Of a DNA stretch of 64,000 nucleotides, positions 58,455-64,000 are shown one piece after another; the stretch's first letter is position 1, and each line of letters opens with the position of its first letter. Origin of the DNA: G958296245 sp965262055 (GTDB lineage: Bacteria; Chloroflexota; Dehalococcoidia; Lucifugimonadales; G958296245). Position numbers and translations under genes: made by a program. Under the pieces are notes generated by a model that was not told the DNA's origin, did no database searches, and saw nothing but the letters and a program-made list of their open reading frames with translations. The stretch covers positions 2,418,001 through 2,482,000 of the forward strand of contig CBDHEI010000002.1 of NCBI GenBank assembly GCA_965262055.1, in the 5' to 3' direction.

Positions 58455-59665
58455 GTGGCAGCCCCTGCCGTAAATAGCTCCTCGGACACCTGAAGGCTGG
58501 GCGTCGTGTAGACACGACTCAACGACAGACGGATGTCGTCGCCTTGGCTCACTACGTACGGCGGTATGCCGGCTGAGTAGAGGTCGGGCACGACCTCCAG
58601 CGTGTCGTAGGCTCCCCCAAACGACCGCGCGTCGAGCAGCGCAACCGCCGCCCTCGATCTGCGGCGGGTCAGCTCCCTGAGTGCGGACACCCATTCGCTG
58701 AGGTGGGACGCGGTGATGACGATGAGCGAGCTATTGTACCCCCACAACTCCTCTTCCCTTGCCAGGGCTTGGTCGAGCGGCACGGAGCCCTCGGCCTTGC
58801 TCATAGCCAGGAACTCCATGATCCTCTCCTGCTGGCCTGCCCCTGTGTCGGCCGAGAGGAAGTAGCGCCTGTCCCCGTAGGCGATGAGGCCGACGGGAAG
58901 CTGGGCGTCGAGGTGTTTCTTAGCCAGGGATGCGCCAATGGAGACGGCGTATTCGTCCGTACTCTCGTCCAGATCCCCCGCCTGGGTGTCACGGGAGAGG
59001 TCGATGATTACCCAAACGTCGGACGAGTGGCCCATGTCGAAATCCTTGGACATCAGTCTGCCCATCTTCGCCGTGCTGTTCCAGTGGACCCGGCTCATAC
59101 TGTCGCCAAAGGCGTACTCCCTGACGCTGGCGGCGTGGGGTGTCAGGTCATGGGTCCGCTTTCGGCTCGACCCCTCCCCGGAAAGGTGGGCGGCTGGGAA
59201 GGAGAATCCCGGCACGTCGAAGAGCTTTGGGTAGACGACCAGGTCCTGCTTGCTCCCGAACGACATGTCCCGCTGAAAAAGCCCGAACGCGTCGGTGTTG
59301 GAGACTCGCACCGGCCCGAAGCTGTAGACACCCCGCTTGCGGGCGGGCCCGTCGCTTGTCCAAGAGTTGGAGCCCTTGGTGAAGAAGCCCATGGCCATGG
59401 CGTTGGAGTATCCGGGCAGATCGGTGACGTCCTCGACCTCGATGACGGGCTTCGGCAGAACACTCTCGTTTGTCACGGTGATCAGGTCGTGGATCCGGTC
59501 GCCCACGCGCACACGTTTCGCTCGGCGCTCGACCGTCACCGTCAGCCAGCGCAGGCTAATCCAGTTCCATATGAAGCTGAGGACGATCAAGATGCCGAGC
59601 AGGTAGAAGAGCCGGTGATACAGGGAGAAGCCCGTCGCCAGGGCGGCAAAAGCCGTCAAGCCCAT
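58451..59665 (-). CDS. DUF58-domain protein
   Basis: A 404-residue membrane-anchored protein with two N-terminal helices (LTAFAALATGFSLYHRLFYL, LGILIVLSFIWNWISL) and a vWA-like C-terminal domain. The DUF58 hallmark appears as YAFGDSMSRVHWNSTAKMGR, followed by the MIDAS-like VWVIIDLSRDTQAG. The true start may lie a little upstream, because KRFYLLLVLM precedes in frame without ATG. DUF58 proteins act with MoxR ATPases as a chaperone pair. It overlaps the transglutaminase gene by 4 bp. Confidence 0.9.
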   Translation of the reverse strand: MGLTAFAALATGFSLYHRLFYLLGILIVLSFIWNWISLRWLTVTVERRAKRVRVGDRIHDLITVTNESVLPKPVIEVEDVTDLPGYSNAMAMGFFTKGSNSWTSDGPARKRGVYSFGPVRVSNTDAFGLFQRDMSFGSKQDLVVYPKLFDVPGFSFPAAHLSGEGSSRKRTHDLTPHAASVREYAFGDSMSRVHWNSTAKMGRLMSKDFDMGHSSDVWVIIDLSRDTQAGDLDESTDEYAVSIGASLAKKHLDAQLPVGLIAYGDRRYFLSADTGAGQQERIMEFLAMSKAEGSVPLDQALAREEELWGYNSSLIVITASHLSEWVSALRELTRRRSRAAVALLDARSFGGAYDTLEVVPDLYSAGIPPYVVSQGDDIRLSLSRVYTTPSLQVSEELFTAGAAT

Positions 59666-59721
59666 CAGGACGAGGAGCAGGTAGAAGCGCTTGAGGGGCC
59701 TTGGGCTGCCTTTGAAGATTC

Positions 59722-60714
59722 CTAACCCCCTGTGTGGGCCCTCGCTTCGGCGCCGGGCACCGGAACTTCCTCGAGCAGGCTGCCGACAATATCCTGGCTG
59801 CGCACACCGCGCATCCTGGCGGCGGCAGCGATGATGATCCTGTGGCTGAGCACCGGCACGGCCAGGGCCTTAACGTCGTCGGGGAGCACGAAGTCCCTGC
59901 CCCGTAGCAGGGCCATCGCCTGAGAGCCCCGGTACAGTGCCAGCGAACCCCTGGGCGACGCGCCCAGTGATATGTCCTCGTGGGACCTCGTCGCCCCTAT
60001 AATGGCGACAACGTACCGCTTGACCAGCTCGTCTACGTAGACCTGCCTCGTTGTCTCCTGGATGCCTACGATGCCCTCTGCCGTCACGACGGACTCCAGT
60101 GTCTCTATGGGATGGGTCGTGCGCTGGTTCTCGACTATCGCCAACTCCTCCTCGACCGTGGGGTAGCCCAGCGAGATCATCAGCAGGAACCGGTCGAGCT
60201 GCGCTTCCGGGAGCGGGAAGGTGCCCTCGTACTCTATGGGGTTCTGGGTCGCCATTACCATGAACGGCCGCGGCACCTGGTGGGTTATCCCCTCCACGGT
60301 GACCTGGCGCTCCTCCATCGATTCCAGAAGGGCGGACTGTGTCTTCGGGGTGGCCCGGTTGATCTCGTCGGCCAGCACTAGCTGGGAGATGATGGGGCCC
60401 TGCTTGAATTCAAACTCTCCCGACTTCTGATTGAAGACGGAGACGCCGGTTATGTCGGTGGGCAGCAGATCGGGTGTGAACTGGATTCGCTTGAAGGTGC
60501 AGCTTGCGGAGCGGGCGAGGCTCCTGGCCAGCATTGTCTTGCCCACTCCGGGCACGTCCTCAATGAGAACGTGTCCCTGGCACAGGAGGCCGATGACGGC
60601 GAGGTCCACCGCGTCGTCCTTGCCGATGATCACCTTCCTGATGTTGCCGCCGATCTTGTGGGCCTCTGCGTTGGCGCGGCCAAGGTCTCCTTCTAGGGTC
60701 ACGACATCATTCAA
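59722..60714 (-). CDS. moxR: MoxR-family AAA+ ATPase
   Basis: A 330-residue ATPase. Walker A: GHVLIEDVPGVGKTMLARSL; Walker B and sensor: SQLVLADEINRATPKTQSAL; sensor 2 near SPRGSLALYRGSQAMALL. MoxR proteins act as chaperones for vWA/DUF58 partners. It is the first gene of the operon with DUF58 and the transglutaminase, 56 bp upstream of the annotated DUF58 start. Divergent from the cupin gene, with which it shares a 190-bp control region. Confidence 0.95.
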   Translation of the reverse strand: MNDVVTLEGDLGRANAEAHKIGGNIRKVIIGKDDAVDLAVIGLLCQGHVLIEDVPGVGKTMLARSLARSASCTFKRIQFTPDLLPTDITGVSVFNQKSGEFEFKQGPIISQLVLADEINRATPKTQSALLESMEERQVTVEGITHQVPRPFMVMATQNPIEYEGTFPLPEAQLDRFLLMISLGYPTVEEELAIVENQRTTHPIETLESVVTAEGIVGIQETTRQVYVDELVKRYVVAIIGATRSHEDISLGASPRGSLALYRGSQAMALLRGRDFVLPDDVKALAVPVLSHRIIIAAAARMRGVRSQDIVGSLLEEVPVPGAEARAHTGG

Positions 60715-60904
60715 GCTGTCCCTCCCTGCAAGCTGGGAGAGCTTGCGTCCTAAGTGTTTCTCACATGCGGGCGTGCGGCGTAGGCGATTCTACGGTACTT
60801 CACGGGAATACGAAAGTCGGCGGCATTCGGATTCCCGGCGGGAAGCCGCCGAACGGCAACCTCATGCTATCATGAGCGCCCAGAAACAGACGAGGACATT
60901 GAAA

Positions 60905-61315
60905 ATGCCTATAATTCACCACGGGTCAGTGCCTGAGGTGCCCTGGAGGTCGGGGTACCGGAAGTGGGACATCGTGGAGCCTGAGACGGGCATGAGCACG
61001 AATCTATCTTACTCCGTAGCTCAAGTTGGTACGGGGGCTCCTCTTCACAAGCACGAGGACGACGAGCTTATCGTGATTCTGAAGGGGGAACTTGAAGTAC
61101 GACTCGGGGACGAAACCAAGGTCGTCGGTCCTGAGCACACAATTGCGATACCTCCCAACGTGGAGCACGGCTTTACTGTCGTAGGCGCCAGTGAGGCCAC
61201 GCTCCTGGCTTTCTTTCCCGTCCCCAACCCCTTCGATAGGACGACATACTTGGAGGGAGCGCCTCCGGCTCAGCCCGGGGCTACACCATCTATCTCGCAA
61301 GGCCGCCCCACCTAA
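60905..61315 (+). CDS. Cupin-domain protein
   Basis: A 136-residue single-cupin protein from ATG 60905 (an alternative ATG at 60872 sits in the likely -10 region, TGCTATCAT). Cupin motif 1: GTGAPLHKHEDDELIVILKG; motif 2: PEHTIAIPPNVEHGFTVVGA, giving the His/Glu/His metal set. Cupins may be isomerases, dioxygenases or sensors; no substrate clue is seen. It reads towards the zinc-ribbon glycosyltransferase 24 bp downstream. Confidence 0.85.
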   Translation: MPIIHHGSVPEVPWRSGYRKWDIVEPETGMSTNLSYSVAQVGTGAPLHKHEDDELIVILKGELEVRLGDETKVVGPEHTIAIPPNVEHGFTVVGASEATLLAFFPVPNPFDRTTYLEGAPPAQPGATPSISQGRPT

Positions 61316-61339
61316 TCCAATGACCGTTCTCTCGGCCCT

Positions 61340-63259
61340 ATGACCTGTCCTTGGTGTAGCTACGAGAACCAGCCTCGGGCACAATTCTGTGGTGACTGCG
61401 GACGCGGCCTTGAATTCGGCGCCGTGTGTGCGTCATGTTCGACCCCCAATCCCATAGGCCATGGATTCTGCGACGCGTGCGGCGCGCCGTTCGTCAGACA
61501 GACAGAGCCGTTTGGGGCTGACGTCGTGCCTGCGAAGGGTTCACCGCCCCTTGCGGCGTCTGCCGCCGCTCAGGCACTCGCACGGCGTATTTCTTCCGTC
61601 GGGTGGCGCAGATTCCTCAGGCTGCCCAGCCCTGGTCTTGTCTGGGATCAGCCAACGCCCCAATGGCGCTGGTCTTGGAGCCATGTCGTTAACTGGGCAG
61701 GTCGACACAGGTTCGAGCTGGGCGTGGTGGTTCTGCTGACGCTTGCGGCCGGAGTCCTACGCATCTATCGCGTGGCGGAAGTGCCGGGCGGGCTGCCCGG
61801 AGACGAGGCGCTGACTGGGTTGGACGCTCTGCGCATAGTCAGGGAGGGCTGGATAGGCCCGTACGTTGGCAGCGCCCTAGGGCAGACGACTGGTCCGCTC
61901 TACTTCACGGCGCTGGTCTTTGCGTTGTCGAAGCCCACGATATTCACTCTGCATCTGTCGATGGCCTTGTTCGGCGTCGCTACCATCCCAGCCACCTACT
62001 TCCTGCTTGGAATCGGCTTCGGGCGTTGGGTGGCGCTGTTTGCGACCCTAGCTCTTACCTTCTCATATTGGCACCTCTTCTATAGCAGAGCGGCGTTCTT
62101 GGTGGTCTCAATGCCGCTTATGACCGCCTTGGCCGCGGCGGCCATCCTGCTCGCCCTGAGGTCGTCGAAGCGCTGGGCTTGGCTCCTTGCCGGAGCTCTT
62201 CTGGGTTTGGGTGCGCATTCGTACAACGGCTATCTGATGTTCCTAGCGGTAGTCGCCGTGTTCTTCGGTGTTGTGCTGCTAATTGGGAGGGACAAGCTGA
62301 AGCTCTATGCAGTCGGAGCCGCGTTCCTCACCATAGGATTCATTATCGTGGCTCTTCCGTTGATTCGCTTTGCTTACTCCGATCCGGAGTTATACTCCCA
62401 ACGTTTCCGTACCGCATCCGTCCTCCGCGAGCCCAAGCTCCAGGCTGCGCAGACTTTGGGAGAGAGGGTTGAGTATTTCGCCGGACGCTCATGGGCCGCA
62501 GCGACCCTGCCACTGCGGCACCCAGAGGTCGACTCTGTAGACGGGATGGGGGGCAGAGGCGCCATGGACCCTCTCCTTGGATTGCTGGCGTACGCCGGGC
62601 TAGCTGTTGCCGTTGCGAAGTGGCGCAGCCCCCCCCACCTTCTCTTGGCTCTTGCATTCGTGTTCGGGTTGGGAGTGCTGCTTCTCGGAAGAGAAAACAT
62701 GGGAGAGTTCCGCCGGACTCTCATCATGGTGCCGTTCGCATATGGATTGGCGGGCGTGGCAGTGGTCACGGGCGGGCAGTGGGTTGCCCGGTTTCTTGGA
62801 GACAAGGGAAAGCCGATAGCCTACGCCGGAGGAGCGATCATACTTATAGTGGCGGCAACCCTAAACGTGTGGACGTACTTCGGTCGGATCGCACAGGAAG
62901 ATCACATGGACTGGGTCTACGCTTCAGACCTTGTGGATGTGCTGGATGCCACTCATGAGCTTGAAGATCCGGGGAGAGTCTACTTCTATTCAGGGCGCTG
63001 GTCGTACGACTACGAGACCAGACGCTTCCTCTATCCCGACACGCCGGGGATAGACCGTTCCAAGGAGTTCGGCAAATACTCTTTGGAGAGGCTCGACGAA
63101 GAGGGGCCGGTGACGTATGTCCTGCTTCCGCCATATGCGGGGGAGATTAACACACTCCAGGAGAAGTATCCCGGCGGGGAAGTTGTCGAAGAGTACGGCG
63201 CGGACGGAGAAAGGCGGTATAGTATCTACCGCCTTCCGAAGGTGCCAGGTGGGTCCTGA
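61340..63259 (+). CDS. GT39-type glycosyltransferase with N-terminal double zinc ribbon
   Basis: A 639-residue protein. The first 50 residues form two zinc ribbons: CPWCSYENQPRAQFCGDCGR and CASCSTPNPIGHGFCDACGA. After a linker comes a GT-C membrane part with about twelve helices; the acidic loop near the first helix is GGLPGDEALTGLDALRIVRE, and SYWHLFYSRAAFLVVSMPLM matches the PMT_2 family. A periplasmic C-terminal domain follows. Zinc ribbons on a glycosyltransferase are uncommon; they may bind a partner or the cytoplasmic face of a complex. Second GT39 paralogue in the window after 46503. Confidence 0.82.
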   Translation: MTCPWCSYENQPRAQFCGDCGRGLEFGAVCASCSTPNPIGHGFCDACGAPFVRQTEPFGADVVPAKGSPPLAASAAAQALARRISSVGWRRFLRLPSPGLVWDQPTPQWRWSWSHVVNWAGRHRFELGVVVLLTLAAGVLRIYRVAEVPGGLPGDEALTGLDALRIVREGWIGPYVGSALGQTTGPLYFTALVFALSKPTIFTLHLSMALFGVATIPATYFLLGIGFGRWVALFATLALTFSYWHLFYSRAAFLVVSMPLMTALAAAAILLALRSSKRWAWLLAGALLGLGAHSYNGYLMFLAVVAVFFGVVLLIGRDKLKLYAVGAAFLTIGFIIVALPLIRFAYSDPELYSQRFRTASVLREPKLQAAQTLGERVEYFAGRSWAAATLPLRHPEVDSVDGMGGRGAMDPLLGLLAYAGLAVAVAKWRSPPHLLLALAFVFGLGVLLLGRENMGEFRRTLIMVPFAYGLAGVAVVTGGQWVARFLGDKGKPIAYAGGAIILIVAATLNVWTYFGRIAQEDHMDWVYASDLVDVLDATHELEDPGRVYFYSGRWSYDYETRRFLYPDTPGIDRSKEFGKYSLERLDEEGPVTYVLLPPYAGEINTLQEKYPGGEVVEEYGADGERRYSIYRLPKVPGGS

Positions 63260-63330
63260 TTCATGCTGTGGTCCTGACTAGTGGAGGCACACTTCCGCCC
63301 TCCGCCATCGCCAAACAGGGGTTCAGCGCG

Positions 63331-63360
63331 TTGACACCGGCGGCCTGCGTCTCCTACCAT
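63331..63360 (+). promoter_or_regulatory. Promoter of the SRP RNA gene
   Basis: TTGACA (63331-63336) and TACCAT (63355-63360) with an 18-bp spacer. The predicted start falls at about 63366, exactly at the beginning of the RNA homology. Confidence 0.75.
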
Positions 63361-63365
63361 GGAGT

Positions 63366-63615
63366 CAGGCCGTGCTAGGCGGGAAGTTAGCGGTGTCCTG
63401 TACCCGCAATCCGCTATAGCGGGGCTGAATCCCTCCCGGAGGTCTCGTCCGGGGTGCCTCTACCGCTCGACAGTGGTGTTGAGGGCCGGGTCCTGCGCGG
63501 CGGAATCCTGCGAACCCCGTCAGGTCCGGAAGGAAGCAGCGGTAAGCAGTTATATTCCGGGTGCCGCAGGCCAGCCTGGCCTGAGCCGCTTCCTGCTGGT
63601 ACGCATTCTCGGGCA
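63366..63615 (+). ncRNA. ffs: Large signal recognition particle RNA (with Alu domain)
   Basis: The 5' part, GTGCTAGGCGGGAAGTTAGC then GGTGTCCTGTACCCGCAATC, is nearly the Alu-domain start of Bacillus scRNA. The 3' part carries the universal SRP54-binding hairpin: GTCAGGTCCGGAAGGAAGCA followed by GCGGTAAGCAG. Stem pairing CCTGCG-GGC-GGAAT with ATTCC-GCC-GCAGG encloses it. So this is the large bacterial form, not the short 4.5S type. End position is approximate. Works with Ffh in co-translational targeting. Confidence 0.93.
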
Positions 63616-63686
63616 GATCGAATCGGAGGTGCACGGCCTTGTCCGCAGCTACTGTTGCCTGCGGCGTTTCTTCGTCCGCTGGCGCC

Positions 63687-64000
63687 ATGATGCTGCCTGC
63701 CACCGGCGAGCCGCCGCACCGGGCAAACAAGGCCCTTGGTCAGCACTTTCTCGTGGACGCCCGTGTCCGGCGCCGGATACTTTCGGCTGCCGATCTCGCT
63801 CCCGACGACGTGGTCGTGGAGATCGGGCCTGGGCGCGGGTTCCTGACGAGTTCCCTGGTGCGGCGGGTCGGCAGGGTCGTCGCCGTCGAGCTCGACGAGG
63901 CGCTGGCCGAGCGGCTATCGCGTGCCTACCCTGACCATGCCAACCTCGAGGTCGTCGCCGCCGACGCAAGAGACGTGGACATAGGCGCCCTTGTGGGACG
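63687..64000 (+). CDS. rsmA: 16S rRNA dimethyladenosine methyltransferase RsmA, 5' part
   Basis: The frame is open to the window end (104 codons shown). N-terminal NKALGQHFLVDARVRRRILS is the KsgA/RsmA signature, and EIGPGRGFLTSSLVRRVGRV is the SAM-binding motif I, with VVAVELDEALAERLSRAYP next. The enzyme dimethylates two adenines near the 3' end of 16S rRNA. Two adjacent ATGs (63687, 63690) could start it. The catalytic N-x-P-Y motif lies beyond the window. Confidence 0.93.
   Translation, partial: MMLPATGEPPHRANKALGQHFLVDARVRRRILSAADLAPDDVVVEIGPGRGFLTSSLVRRVGRVVAVELDEALAERLSRAYPDHANLEVVAADARDVDIGALVG

Overview
The window looks like a chromosomal segment of a GC-rich Chloroflexota bacterium, most probably a Dehalococcoidia/SAR202-type lineage. 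This is inference from protein style: a GuaB3-type IMP dehydrogenase paralogue, EtfD-like and CopC/CopD proteins, an XRE-type small regulator, double-zinc-ribbon glycosyltransferases, and a Bacillus-like large SRP RNA. No 16S rRNA is present to test it.

The sequence falls into two parts. Positions 1 to about 24,700 form an accessory region full of mobile DNA and broken genes. It holds two inverted IS1380-family copies, an ISNCY-family element, IS21-family debris, a decayed sensor kinase/response regulator, and a secreted protein gene split by an IS with a clean target duplication. It also holds fragments of a type I restriction system, a ParE/RelE-like toxin-antitoxin pair, and an intact two-gene SNF2 helicase plus SWIM zinc-finger unit. 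A satellite-like module (tyrosine integrase, AlpA, DUF3854 primase) ends beside tRNA-Leu(UAA).

From the tRNA rightwards the DNA is mostly core and nearly free of disruptions. It runs through tandem coiled-coil DivIVA-like proteins; a translationally coupled copper/respiratory operon ending in a CopC-CopD-cytochrome c fusion and a large membrane protein; guaB3 behind a consensus promoter; and a P-loop protein. A small accessory pocket at 33-36.5 kb follows (HigBA-like pair, metalloprotease lipoprotein, a duplicated 48-aa membrane peptide, an 18-G tract, a collagen-like lipoprotein, a structured noncoding stretch). Then come recQ, a BNR sialidase-like protein, a DinB-like protein, an EtfD-like iron-sulfur membrane protein, a proline/threonine-rich PA14 metalloprotease lipoprotein and a GT39 glycosyltransferase. 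The right end has groES-groEL under a CIRCE-type operator, dnaE, a DUF2007 protein, ogt, the moxR-DUF58-transglutaminase operon (whose transglutaminase has Ser where the nucleophilic Cys should be), a cupin, a second GT39 with zinc ribbons, the large SRP RNA and the start of rsmA.

The best candidates for something less described are the SNF2-SWIM pair inside defence debris, the CopC-CopD-cytochrome operon, the int-alpA-primase satellite with iteron-like repeats, the duplicated membrane peptide/poly-G/collagen-like lipoprotein locus, and the Ser-for-Cys transglutaminase. All calls are by reading; no database search was run.
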